Shown here in pieces: positions 24,787 through 34,181 of a stretch of DNA of 64,000 nt. How positions within the stretch are numbered: position 1 is the stretch's first letter; every line of letters starts with the position of its first letter. Under the pieces are notes generated by a model, which was not told where the DNA came from, did not search any database, and was given only the letters and a program-made list of their open reading frames with translations. Source of the stretch: Sporobacter sp963663605 (GTDB taxonomy: Bacteria; Bacillota; Clostridia; Oscillospirales; Oscillospiraceae); NCBI GenBank assembly GCA_963663605.2, contig CAXXVF010000002.1, positions 186,001 to 250,000 on the forward strand, in the 5' to 3' direction. A program made the translations under genes and the position numbers.

Positions 24787-26109
24787 GTGTTAAAATACAA
24801 TATGAAAAGGTTGTCGGATATTAAAGAAACGCTGAATCTGGAATCAGATACCGTGTCGCTATACCCGGGATTCCCGTGCGCGTTTCGCGCCGTTTCCACT
24901 TTTGCGACGAAAATTGAGCATTCATACGCGCTGATGTGCGGCCCGAAGATATGCCTGTATAACACAAAAATGCATGACGACATAAAAAGACTCAATAATT
25001 ATCCCTTCAACAACCGGCTTTTGCATCTGGTGCTCGAGCAGAATGATATCGTGATGGGCATCTCGGAAAAAATCCGGGACGCCATCATTGATATCTGCAC
25101 GACAAAAGAGATCCGGATTCTCTTTGTTGTCACGACCTGCCTGTGCGAGATCATCGGAGAAGACCTGGACGGACTCATAGAAGACGTGCAGAAAGAGGTT
25201 GAGCCGAAGCTCCTGCTGATACATACGGACAACTTCACGTCGGAAGACTGTGCGCCGGGAATTGAAAGAACGATGCTTGTTTTGGAAAAGCTGATGCGCG
25301 CGCAGCCGGTACTGAAAAAGACAATCAATATACTCGGCGCGATGGAACCGTATCCGGAGGAAACAGAACTGGCCGCGCTTTTAACAAAAAAAGGCGTGAG
25401 AATACTTAACGTGCTGCCCGCCGGCGGCAATCCGGAGGATATTGCCCGTGCACCGCAAGCGGAGCTGAATATCGTCTTTTCGCATTATGGCTTACCGCTG
25501 GCGCAAAAAATGAAAGAACGGTTCGGGACGCAATATGTCTATATTGAAAAAGCGTTAACGCCTGAGCGCATAGCGGAATATTACGCGGAAATATCAGAAA
25601 AGCTGCAGATTGATATCGCGGAAGAAGTCTGCGCAATGAAAACAGACGCGGAAGGGTTAATAGAGCGGAATAAAGGCAAATACAAAGGCAGAAGCTGCGC
25701 GTTAGGTCTTCTGTATGGCGTTCAGATCGCAAGATATTTTGATATTACATATTTCTTAACCATGCTCGGATTTGATGTCAAAGTTGTCTTTTTAAGCGAG
25801 ATATTACAGCCCGATCACAAGGATGCGGACAAACTCATACAAAACAGTATAGACCCGTATATCGTGAGGATCGGTAATTATTCGGTTATCCAATCGGTAT
25901 TGGAAGAACTGGGGCCGGATTACTATTTCGGGGGTTTTGAGGATATTAAGGAAATTATAAGACTGGGTATTGAAACAAGGAGCTTCGGTATTTGCAACAG
26001 CTTTAACGGCTTTGAAGTAATAAAGAGCTTTCTTGAGGTGCTTGAAAGCAGCCCGCCGGGGATGGAAGCTTTGAGATACCGTGAAATGGCTGTTGAAGGG
26101 GGCAGATGA
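24787..26109 (+). CDS. Nitrogenase component 1-like protein, NifD-type subunit
   Basis: A 440-residue protein of the nitrogenase/oxidoreductase component 1 family. Three cysteines sit where NifD binds the P-cluster: FPCAF (C31), MCGPKIC (C56) and TTCLCEIIGEDLDG (C118, with the typical I-I-G-x-D-x-x-G). There is no obvious cysteine/histidine pair for a FeMo-type cofactor in the C-terminal half, and no NifB, NifE or NifN nearby. I therefore expect a [4Fe-4S]-type electron-accepting site and a non-N2 substrate. GTG 24787 follows AGGTGA. It is first in the D-K-H set and shares the operon with the cobalamin-regulated importer and cbiK. Confidence 0.82.
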   Translation: MLKYNMKRLSDIKETLNLESDTVSLYPGFPCAFRAVSTFATKIEHSYALMCGPKICLYNTKMHDDIKRLNNYPFNNRLLHLVLEQNDIVMGISEKIRDAIIDICTTKEIRILFVVTTCLCEIIGEDLDGLIEDVQKEVEPKLLLIHTDNFTSEDCAPGIERTMLVLEKLMRAQPVLKKTINILGAMEPYPEETELAALLTKKGVRILNVLPAGGNPEDIARAPQAELNIVFSHYGLPLAQKMKERFGTQYVYIEKALTPERIAEYYAEISEKLQIDIAEEVCAMKTDAEGLIERNKGKYKGRSCALGLLYGVQIARYFDITYFLTMLGFDVKVVFLSEILQPDHKDADKLIQNSIDPYIVRIGNYSVIQSVLEELGPDYYFGGFEDIKEIIRLGIETRSFGICNSFNGFEVIKSFLEVLESSPPGMEALRYREMAVEGGR

Positions 26110-26115
26110 ACTGTA

Positions 26116-27381
26116 ATGGACTATCACATGAATACCTTTCCGGTGCCTTCGGATTACTTTGGTATCTTATGGGCGCTGACGGGCATAAAAAACGCGATTA
26201 TCATTGAGCACGGTTCTACCGGGAACACCTCTTACAATGTTATGAATTACCGTGTGATGAACCGGCAGACGCCGCAGGGCAAGCTGTTTTCCTCCGGCCT
26301 CGACAAAGACGACGTGATTATGGGAAAACAGGACAGGCTGGTGGAAGCGATCAAGGAGCTGGACAAGCAGTTTAATCCTGAGATCATTTTCGTCGTGGCA
26401 ACGTCGGTGACCGGCGTTATCGGTCTGGATCTGGAAGGCATTATATTTGAAATACGGGATCAGGTGAAAGCACAGCTGATCGCGTTTCCAAGCGGAGGCT
26501 TTTGCGGCGACTACCAGTGGGGCATTAAAAAAGTTTATGAAAGCCTTATAAACGAAGTGGTCCAGGCGCCGAAGAAAAAGGTGGATAAGCTTGTCAATAT
26601 CATTGGGCCGACAACGGATACATTTAATTACCAGTCCGATATTGCCGAGCTTGAAAGGCTGCTGGGGCTGCTCGATATAAAGATACATACCATATTTACG
26701 GCCGATACGGCTGTCGACAAAATCAGGACGATGTCCGAGGCGTCTTTAAATATTGTAGTCAGGGATATCGGATTGGAAGCTGCAAAACGGATGAAAGGCA
26801 AATTCGACGTTCCATATCTGTACGGTCTTCCATTTGGCATAAGAGGAACTGTTGAATGGCTTGAGAAAGTAGCCGATTTGCTCGATTTGGAGCTGAAGCC
26901 GGATTCTTTAAGGCGCGAGCTTGTCCGTTACGGCGGCACGTTGGAGGAACTGCTGGGTTCCGGCCAAAGAATCGACGCGTTAGGGTTTGCGGTGGCGTGC
27001 CCGTATGATTATGCGGTTGGGCTGGTATCCTTTATAAAACAGCAATGGGGCCTTAAGACGCGTCTGGTTGTCTTGCCGGTTAAGCCGGAAAGCGATGCTG
27101 TTGCACAATTACAGGATATGGGTGTCAAGGCCGTTTTAACAGAACCGGAAAACGACGTGCTGGTTTCCTGCCTGAAAAAAGAAAAAATAGATGTCATATT
27201 CGGCAATTACCATCATCTGCAGCTGGCGGATGACGTGCCCATTAAGTTTCACGCGGCGTTTCCTTCGTTTGACTATATCTATCTGTATGACGGTACGCCC
27301 TTCGTCGGGTTCAGAGGCAGCGCCTATCTGACGCAGCAGCTGGTGAATTCGGTTAATCAGCATGTGGAGGTGCTTCAGTAA
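26116..27381 (+). CDS. Nitrogenase component 1-like protein, NifK-type subunit lacking P-cluster cysteines
   Basis: A 421-residue partner of the NifD-like protein. The family landmarks are there but the ligands are gone: IIEHGSTGNTSYN matches the H-G-S-x-G-C segment with Asn (N37) for Cys, and VVATSVTGVIGLDLEG matches the T-T-C-x-x-x-x-I-G-D-D segment with Ser for Cys. The first Cys position also lacks Cys. A cluster, if present, would have to be held by the NifD-like chain alone. It starts six bases after the NifD-like gene, and its stop overlaps the NifH-like start (TAATG). Confidence 0.8.
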   Translation: MDYHMNTFPVPSDYFGILWALTGIKNAIIIEHGSTGNTSYNVMNYRVMNRQTPQGKLFSSGLDKDDVIMGKQDRLVEAIKELDKQFNPEIIFVVATSVTGVIGLDLEGIIFEIRDQVKAQLIAFPSGGFCGDYQWGIKKVYESLINEVVQAPKKKVDKLVNIIGPTTDTFNYQSDIAELERLLGLLDIKIHTIFTADTAVDKIRTMSEASLNIVVRDIGLEAAKRMKGKFDVPYLYGLPFGIRGTVEWLEKVADLLDLELKPDSLRRELVRYGGTLEELLGSGQRIDALGFAVACPYDYAVGLVSFIKQQWGLKTRLVVLPVKPESDAVAQLQDMGVKAVLTEPENDVLVSCLKKEKIDVIFGNYHHLQLADDVPIKFHAAFPSFDYIYLYDGTPFVGFRGSAYLTQQLVNSVNQHVEVLQ

Positions 27382-28151
27382 TGAGAAGGATTGCGATTTA
27401 TGGAAAAGGCGGTATCGGCAAATCCACCGTGACCTCAAATTTATCGGCAGCCATAGCGGCAAAGGGGCTCAACGTCATGCATATAGGGTGCGATCCGAAA
27501 GCTGATTCCACGAGTACGCTGATGAGAGGGACTGTCATTCCGCCGATTCTTGAGGTGCAGAGAACAAAAAAAGACAACGTTAAGCTTGATGATATCATAT
27601 ATATTGGGTTTAATGACGTGAAATGCCTTGAATGCGGCGGGCCGACGCCCGGCGTAGGCTGCGCCGGCAGGGGAATCATAACGGCTTTCGAATTGCTTGA
27701 AAGTTTGAATGCGTATAAGACTTACATGCCGGACTACGTCATGTACGACGTTCTCGGAGACGTTGTATGCGGGGGCTTTGCCATGCCCTTAAGGCGTGGT
27801 TATGCCGAAGAAGTATACATTGTCACCTCGGGCGAAAAAATGTCGCTCTACGCCGCCCGGAATATAGCGACCGCGGTTGAGAATTTCAAAAGCAAAGGGT
27901 ACGCAAAGCTCAAAGGGATTATTCTCAATTCCAGAAATGTGGCCGGAGAGTATGATCTGGTCAAAAAACTCGCGGACGAGCTGGAGACTGAAATCGTTAT
28001 CCAGATACCAAGGGACGCCTCCGTACAGATTTGTGAGGAAAACGGCGTCTGTGTTTTGGAGGGAAAGCCTCAATCGAAGATTGCCGGCGCTTTTCTCGAT
28101 TTGGCAAACATCATTTGCAGTAATTCGGAGATTCAACGCAGTATTTCTTGA
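27381..28151 (+). CDS. Nitrogenase iron protein-like ATPase (NifH/BchL/CfbC family)
   Basis: A 256-residue P-loop reductase. Seen directly: RRIAIYGKGGIGKSTVTSNL (Walker A with the extra lysine), IGCDPKADST (switch I), ECGGPTPGVGCAGRGI (first cluster Cys) and DVLGDVVCGGFAMP (second cluster Cys). All residues needed to bridge a [4Fe-4S] cluster across a homodimer and to hydrolyse ATP are kept, so it should deliver low-potential electrons to the D/K-like pair. GGAGG lies ten bases upstream. It could be called nifH by automatic pipelines, but the context argues against nitrogen fixation. Confidence 0.9.
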   Translation: MRRIAIYGKGGIGKSTVTSNLSAAIAAKGLNVMHIGCDPKADSTSTLMRGTVIPPILEVQRTKKDNVKLDDIIYIGFNDVKCLECGGPTPGVGCAGRGIITAFELLESLNAYKTYMPDYVMYDVLGDVVCGGFAMPLRRGYAEEVYIVTSGEKMSLYAARNIATAVENFKSKGYAKLKGIILNSRNVAGEYDLVKKLADELETEIVIQIPRDASVQICEENGVCVLEGKPQSKIAGAFLDLANIICSNSEIQRSIS

Positions 28152-28173
28152 GGTCAGATAAGGAGACTATAAT

Positions 28174-28950
28174 ATGACAGACAAAGGAATTCTTGTCGCC
28201 AGTTTTGGTACGACGAAAGACGAAACCAGAGACAAAACCATTGGAGCCCTGGAGAGAGCGATTACGGCCAATTATCCTGAGTACAGGGTCGAACGCGCCT
28301 TTACAAGCGGTGTCGTCGTACGGCGCCTGGCTTCAAGAGGCGTCGTCATAGACACGCCGGAGCAGGCGCTAATCCGTCTAACAAAGGAGGGCGTAACAGA
28401 ACTTTACATCCAACCTACACATCTGATACCAGGTGAGGAGTACGATAAGCTCTGCAGAGCCGTCGAACCGCTCACAAGTAAATTCTCAAAACTTCTTATT
28501 GCAAAACCATTGTTATACAACACTGACGACTTCCTGGATGTGGCTGAAGCAATCAAGGCGGCTTGCCCCACCGAAGAGGACGAAGCGCTGCTTCTGATGG
28601 GACATGGTACGACACATTTTGCCAACTGCGTCTATCCCGCTATGGATTTTGTGTTGAAAAGAAAGATCGGCGGCCATGTCTTTATGGCGACTGTAGAAGG
28701 GTATCCGAACATCGAAGAAACACTGGATGCAATCCAAGCGCAGGGGTACCGCCGTGCCGCACTTCTTCCTTTTATGCTGGTGGCCGGAGATCACGCTATG
28801 AACGATATGGCCGGCAACGAAGCCGACAGTTGGAAAAACCTATGCATAAGCAGGGGCATCGAGCCGCGCTGCATCCTTAAGGGGTTGGGTGAGTGTTCTC
28901 AGGCACGCGACATATATCTTGCGCATCTTGCTGACTGTATGAACAGCTGA
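28174..28950 (+). CDS. cbiK: Sirohydrochlorin cobaltochelatase, CbiK type
   Basis: A 258-residue chelatase that inserts Co2+ into sirohydrochlorin in anaerobic B12 synthesis. Seen directly: GILVASFGTTKDETRDKTIG at the N-terminus, ALLLMGHGTTHFAN (catalytic His), FMATVEGYPNIEE (Glu) and LLPFMLVAGDHAMNDMAG (second metal His). All three CbiK metal ligands are present. It is the last gene of the riboswitch operon, 22 bases after the NifH-like gene. No other cbi genes are in the window, so here it may make a metal-sirohydrochlorin for the nitrogenase-like enzyme, in the manner of CfbA with CfbCD. That parallel is inference. Confidence 0.9.
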   Translation: MTDKGILVASFGTTKDETRDKTIGALERAITANYPEYRVERAFTSGVVVRRLASRGVVIDTPEQALIRLTKEGVTELYIQPTHLIPGEEYDKLCRAVEPLTSKFSKLLIAKPLLYNTDDFLDVAEAIKAACPTEEDEALLLMGHGTTHFANCVYPAMDFVLKRKIGGHVFMATVEGYPNIEETLDAIQAQGYRRAALLPFMLVAGDHAMNDMAGNEADSWKNLCISRGIEPRCILKGLGECSQARDIYLAHLADCMNS

Positions 28951-29226
28951 TTTTTTATCGGTCTCTTAAAACATATATTAATGTATTTACTTATATGCCG
29001 TTGCTATTTCAAAAAGTAAAGAATGCGTTGCGGGAGCTTTCCCGGATATTGAGCAATTTTCCTGGAGTGCATCTGCATTTCCGAAAATACCGCATAATTG
29101 GGGGCTTAGCGCCCTGAATTTTGAAGTTTTTCAGGGTTATGGACAGACGTGCAAACCGTGGCATAGGGGCACTGCATAGCTCCGAAAATAAATATTGATG
29201 GCTTAGTAAGCCAAATAACCTGAAAC

Positions 29227-29273
29227 AGAAATACGGCTATTCTAAAATTGCATTTTAGAATAGCCGTATTTCT
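29227..29273. terminator. Strong inverted repeat closing the riboswitch operon
   Basis: AGAAATACGGCTATTCTAAAA and its exact complement form a 21-bp stem with a five-base loop, flanked by A and T runs. It ends transcription from the left and probably also from the converging helicase gene. The stretch 28951-29226 in front shows no gene. Confidence 0.8.
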
Positions 29274-29322
29274 TTATATGTTCCGCCGTAATCTTCTGGA
29301 ATCGGTTGGCGCTAATTGAATA

Positions 29323-32209
29323 TTATTCCACCATCGCAGCGTCAAGCAATTCGCCGGCAATGGTGCTGTTTTCGAAGCGCATGATGCTCTCCTCACTTTT
29401 GCCGAAAGAGAGAAAGTTGATGCTGCCGTACCAGACAACAGTCTTGTCGAACACGGCGTATTTCTGGTGAATTCCACTGCGTGTAATAACCGTGATGCCT
29501 TCAGTTTGCATCATATCAACGATTTGGGCAATACCGGTCTGCTGCTCCGGTTTGTAATCTTCAGGCGGGCGCGTGACAATCGTGATTTTTATGCCTTGTT
29601 TGAGTGATGGTGCAAATAATTTCATGATTGATGTAACCCGGGCTTTGCGGATAAAAGGACTGATGATCAGGGCGTCATGCTCGATTTCCACAGCATCCGC
29701 AGCGAACGGCGCATAAAAGTTTTGGCCGTCGAAAATGACGCTTATTTTACTGCTGTCCTCATCGGCTTTTACCTGATAGCCCAGCTCGGCATAGCCGCGA
29801 AGGCGATTCTGATACATTTTCTCCAGCACCCTGACATGTATGTCTACATAGTCATAGAAGCGCACTTCGCATTTGCCGGCATAATCCCTGTGCAGCCCGC
29901 CCGGCATACTGGGCCAGCGTGCCCCTCCATGCGATGGGCATGGCGAGGAACAATGTGTCGAGACGAGGCTCGTCGAACCCCTCTCCGATGTATTTTCCGG
30001 TGGCGACAACAATAAGGGGCTCATCCGGCGATATGGCTTTGAGTTCTTCCAATTTCTCACGTTTTTGCTTTTGCCCATCGCTGCCCGTAAGCAGCAGCAC
30101 ATGTGGGCAAGTGTTTTTAAGAAGCTCCGCCATCGCTTCGGCGTGTTCCTTACGCTCTGTCAGAATAAGCGGGGAGCGTCCTTCATCCAGCGCGGATATA
30201 ACATCCTTAACAATGAACCGGTTTCGCATGTCGTCGGTTATCAGCCTTGCGTAAACCTCCTGAATTGCAAGCTCTGCCGCATCCGGAATTCGGGTCGGAA
30301 CAAAGCGCGGGAGGATAAAGTGCTCAAAATCGCGTTTATCCGCCTGCGTCCTGGCATCCACGCGGTAGCGTATGGGTCCGCACTGCATAAAAATGATAGG
30401 CTGGTGCCCGTCGGCGCGCAGCGGTGTTGCGGTAAGGCCATATACATATTTTGCATTGACGGAAGATAATACCCTTTCAAAGCTCACTGCTGGAACGTGG
30501 TGGCATTCGTCACAGATGACAAGCCCGTAATTTCGAACGATCTCTTTCACTTCGTCGCCTTTTGTGAGGGACTGCATGGTAGCGATGTCCACGATACCGT
30601 TCAGTGTGTTTTTTCCGGAACCAAGCTGACCAACCGCAGAGTTCTTGCGTCGGCGCCCACGTTTCGGAGGAAGCTCCTGCAAAGGTTCCTTAAAAACAAG
30701 GAACTGTTCCAGTGCCTTCTTCCACTGTGCCAGCAGGGCGCTCGAATGAACGAGAATAAGCGTATTTACCTTTCGCGCGCCAATCAGATATGCGCCTACA
30801 ACGGTCTTGCCGAAGGCAGTCGTCGCGGATAAAACGCCCGTTTCATGCTCCAGCATCGCATCAGCGGCCGGAACCTGTTCATCACGCAGCTCGCCGCTAA
30901 ATGATACATCGATAGAATTCCCGGGATTGCGCTCGTCGGAGACATTGTATTCAGGCAGGATTTCTGTCAGAGCATCCAGGCATCCCCTCGGGATTTTGAT
31001 ATAACCTGACAAGTCTAGCGATGTGTCTATCACACGCGGCTTGTTATATGTAGGAAGCCGCATGGCCTGAGCCTTATAAAAATCCGGGTTGCGAAACGCG
31101 GCCAGGCGCTTTATTCTGTTCAGAGCCGCTTCGGAAACCCCGTTTTTATTGACGTATATTCCATCTGCAAGCGTAAGTTCGACTTTTTCGGGGAAATCCG
31201 TTGGTGTAATCTTTGCGGGTTGCGGGTGCTTCCACGGTTTATCGTCCTCAGCGCCATTCGCCAGCTCGCCGAGCTCACCGCCACGGCAGACGGTATGTAC
31301 CAGACTGTCCAGTTGCTCTGCATCCAGCTTTCCCATGCAGGATAAAAAGGCCCATTGATCCGGCCAAGGCTCAAATTGCTTGTCAACAAAAACGCTGTTT
31401 CCCGCGCGGCGCGCTTTTCCTTGAAGCGGCAGAGCGATCAGATTTCCGAAACCGCCCTTTGGCAGGGTGTCCTGATTTGGAAACAGCCTGTCGTACGATT
31501 TCATTTTAAGTGCCGCGTGATGTTCCATTGCACGTGAGAGGAGACCGCTGCCCAGTTTTCTGGCCGTTGCAGCCGACACGGGTTCACTGAAAAAGAACCA
31601 GGCGTGCACGCCGTTACCGGAACGTGATCTCTCCACGGCGGGTGAAAGGCCATATTCCGAACATGCCGTACAGAACGCGGTGATATCTTCATGCCATCCC
31701 TCACCGTCAAAGTCGATGACAAGGATGTACGTTGTCTCGTCCTGGAGCATGGGATACAGTCCGACCACATCACGGGCATGCTCATCTCTGCCTTCAAGGT
31801 GTCGGTAAACGACTCCGTCCGTGATCGGCAGGAGTTCCCTGTTGGGGCAGTTCCCGCAGGAAATTGCTTTCTTGTTGCACAGGCCGGCAGCCCATTCGTT
31901 CCCGCAGGTAGGTGAATAACCTGATTGTCCGGTTTTGAGATTGTACCAGCGTTTTGCGTATAGATCCTCTCGCCCGCGGAACAGGGAACGGAACAATGCA
32001 ACCTTTTCATCGGAAGAGCTCCGGTTTGTGACTTTCGCGTCTGAGAACACCGAAACATGCGCTGCATGTTCTTCCCAGATTCTGAGCGAGCAAGCGAAGC
32101 GTGTGCCGTCTTCTCTTCGGCAAATAACAATCTCGCCCTCTGACCCAAGTGTCGAAAGCGATTCCTCAAACGTATAGCGGCAACCGTCAAAGATAGCATG
32201 TCCGTTCAT
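29323..32209 (-). pseudogene. TOTE-type primase-helicase-PLD nuclease, one-base frameshift
   Basis: One ancestral protein of about 960 residues read in two frames. From 32209 down to about 29900: Cys-rich segment GYSPTCGNEWAAGLCNKKAI, archaeo-eukaryotic primase-like core (YILVIDFDGEGW, ERSRSGNGVHAWFFF, FPNQDTLPKGGFGN), then a superfamily 2 helicase (TTAFGKTVVGAYL, VICDECHHVPA, YGLTATPLRADG, GEGFDEPRLDTL). The expected QYAGR-LHRDY motif is broken by an extra G in GGGCGGG at about 29896-29903. The other frame continues GGLHRDYAGKCEVRFYDYVD to a phospholipase D-type nuclease domain (IHQKYAVFDKTVVWYGSINF, H-K-D motif) ending at 29323. This primase-helicase-nuclease set matches TOTE conflict proteins. 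The shift could be real or a sequencing error. Confidence 0.78.
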
Positions 32210-32259
32210 TTCAGCGAATACCTCGTTAATTTCCCATTGAGATGGTTATCTTATCCGTA

Positions 32260-33570
32260 TTAACTGTTATCGTATGCAATATGATATTCCGTGTTTTTTC
32301 CTTTACCCTTCTGCACAAGCAATTTCATATCGCACATTTGCCGCAGCAGTCTCCCCGCTGTGGTTTGCCCACAGTTTAAAAGCGTCTCAACTTCTCCGCG
32401 AGTGATGAAGCCTTTTTCTTCAGCCAACTTCAATACCTTTTCCGCATCAGGACTGTTAGTGTATTTTCCCGTGTCGGCGGTCATGCTGTAATTCAAATTT
32501 GGAAGGATGATTTTAAAGGCATTATCTGTTGCTTCAATCTTTGGCTTTTTTCCAGAGTTTTCATACGCGGTCACGATTTTCCTCATACCGGTACCGTATG
32601 CCTCGATAAGCTGCAGCCGGTAAAATACGTTGGCAAGCTTTGAATTGCGGCAGACCGATATGCCCATCATAATATCATTAATGGAAATTCCGTTTACCAA
32701 TCCGCCGACTGAGACAAGCTCTATTCTATCGTCATAAACGCTGATTAGTGTACTGGCACTGTATGAATAGTCCCGGTGTACAAGTGAGTTGAGCAAAGCT
32801 TCACGTATGGCAACTTCGGGGTAATCTCTCTGATCGACACGCAGCAGCTTGTCAAATGTGGCATGGGTCTGATTACGCAGATCAATATAGTCATATGCAT
32901 CGTTCAACTGCTGAAGCAATGAACCAGAAAATTCTCGTCGATCTTTGAAGATATTTTGATTGATACCTTCAAAGGTGGCCGTTTTAACTGTGTGGCTGCA
33001 TTGATCAGAAAGTAGCAGCCCCAGGTTGGTATAGATCCCATCTGCATTCAGAATACCAAGTGTTTTCATCTGAGGTAAACCAAAAGCAATATTACGCCGT
33101 TTGAATTCTGTGTTTGTTTCCCGGAAAGTCAGCTCCTGTTCCAGAGAGCGCATATCTTCAAAACTATCTCCATCGGTTTCCTTGATCATTCGGCGAATCG
33201 CCGTATCAGTAGACGGCACAGCGGAAGTACCCTGCCGGACATAGACGCCTTCCGGGCGCAATCCCTTATTAGCAAGATAATAAGGCCGATCCGTGCCTCG
33301 CTGCACATCAATAATTACAACAGTTTCGCCATCCAGCTCCATCGTGTCATAGCGGACGAACATAGTTACATCCGGCTTTATGGAATCCCGTACCATATTG
33401 CTGACTTTCTGAATCACTTCGTCAGAATTTGTTATGCCAACAGCTATGCCGTCGTCATTCACTCCAATATAGAGTTTACCGCCGTCACAATTGGCAAATG
33501 CTATAATCTCTTTCTTAATGTCGTCAACAACGATTTCTTTTAGTTCAACGGTTTCGCTTTCCCTCAGCAT
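32260..33570 (-). CDS. AlbA_2/Schlafen-like DNA-binding protein with HATPase domain
   Basis: A protein of about 436 residues. N-terminal AlbA_2 domain: ESETVELKEIVVDDIKKEII, AFANCDGGKLYIGVNDDGIA and YVRQGTSAVPSTD. Middle GHKL-type ATPase: AIREALLNSLVHRDYSYS (N-box), DDRIELVSVGGLVNGIS and EAYGTGMRKIV. C-terminal winged-helix: FITRGEVETLLNCGQTTAGR. Proteins of this layout are often annotated as RecG-like or transcriptional regulators and are common on mobile elements. ATG 33568-33570 with GAGGAG upstream is preferred over the longer GTG form. It sits 50 bases upstream of the TOTE gene on the same strand and may be co-transcribed with it. Confidence 0.8.
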   Translation of the reverse strand: MLRESETVELKEIVVDDIKKEIIAFANCDGGKLYIGVNDDGIAVGITNSDEVIQKVSNMVRDSIKPDVTMFVRYDTMELDGETVVIIDVQRGTDRPYYLANKGLRPEGVYVRQGTSAVPSTDTAIRRMIKETDGDSFEDMRSLEQELTFRETNTEFKRRNIAFGLPQMKTLGILNADGIYTNLGLLLSDQCSHTVKTATFEGINQNIFKDRREFSGSLLQQLNDAYDYIDLRNQTHATFDKLLRVDQRDYPEVAIREALLNSLVHRDYSYSASTLISVYDDRIELVSVGGLVNGISINDIMMGISVCRNSKLANVFYRLQLIEAYGTGMRKIVTAYENSGKKPKIEATDNAFKIILPNLNYSMTADTGKYTNSPDAEKVLKLAEEKGFITRGEVETLLNCGQTTAGRLLRQMCDMKLLVQKGKGKNTEYHIAYDNS

Positions 33571-33672
33571 ACTGTGATCACTCCTCAGCTTTATTCTAAC
33601 CACATTCTAACCGTGCTAACCGTTCTTGTCAACAGCTTGAATAGAATCTGACTGCTCTGCCTGCTAAATAAT

Positions 33673-33721
33673 AAAAGCCCCGTTTATTAGGCTTCTCATA
33701 AGCAGGTCAAACGGGACTTTT
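33673..33721. terminator. Hairpin upstream of the AlbA-like gene
   Basis: AAAAGCCCCGTTT and AAACGGGACTTTT pair around a 22-base loop and are followed by T-rich sequence on the plus strand and A-rich sequence on the other. Confidence 0.5.
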
Positions 33722-33794
33722 GCTCTATCTGATTTTTATAGCGCCGGAGGAATTCCCTAAATCGGTGCAATATGAAGAGTGTTTAGCGGCAAAT

Positions 33795-34115
33795 TCAGCG
33801 TTCATCGTCCCGGCTCTTTTGCAGTTTGCGCTGACGTTCGGCTAGCATCTGAAGGATGGAGTTCTCCATCTGCTCCGCGGTATAGCCTTTTGGGAAATAG
33901 GCGGCGAATCTGTCGGCGCGGAAGGTCAGCTTATCCCGCTGATTGGCCTTCTGCTCGGACATAATCTTGATGAGCTCCGCCTCAGCCAGCTTGCCTGTCT
34001 GTTGAAGGGTTTTCAGGTCTGGGCCGCACGATGCCCGGGGTGAGGACACCGTAATCTGCAATACTTTTCGCCAGCTCCCGCAGTTCATCCGTAATGAATG
34101 GGTCTGGCTCACAAC
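33795..34115 (-). pseudogene. Internally deleted ICE-type parB relic
   Basis: The 5' part reads, in one frame, DELRELAKSIADYGVLTPG and then IVRP, matching the ParB/Srx N-terminal box of the gene at 42474-43352. It is joined directly, in another frame, to LKTLQQTGKLAEAELIKIM and AAYFPKGYTAEQMENSILQM, matching the C-terminus of the same gene. About 130 internal codons are missing. The shared parts are about 90% identical by eye. It marks a second ICE-derived segment inside the island. Confidence 0.75.
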
Positions 34116-34181
34116 GGATTAGTTTTGCAAAATGTACGAAAACAATTTTTGACTTTAAAAGATATGCTTATAATATTAACA

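Noticed and set aside
24787..28151. True nitrogenase (nifDKH) for nitrogen fixation
   Set aside because: No FeMo-cofactor ligands, K-like subunit lacks P-cluster cysteines, no nifB/E/N, and B12/CbiK context; called nitrogenase-like instead.
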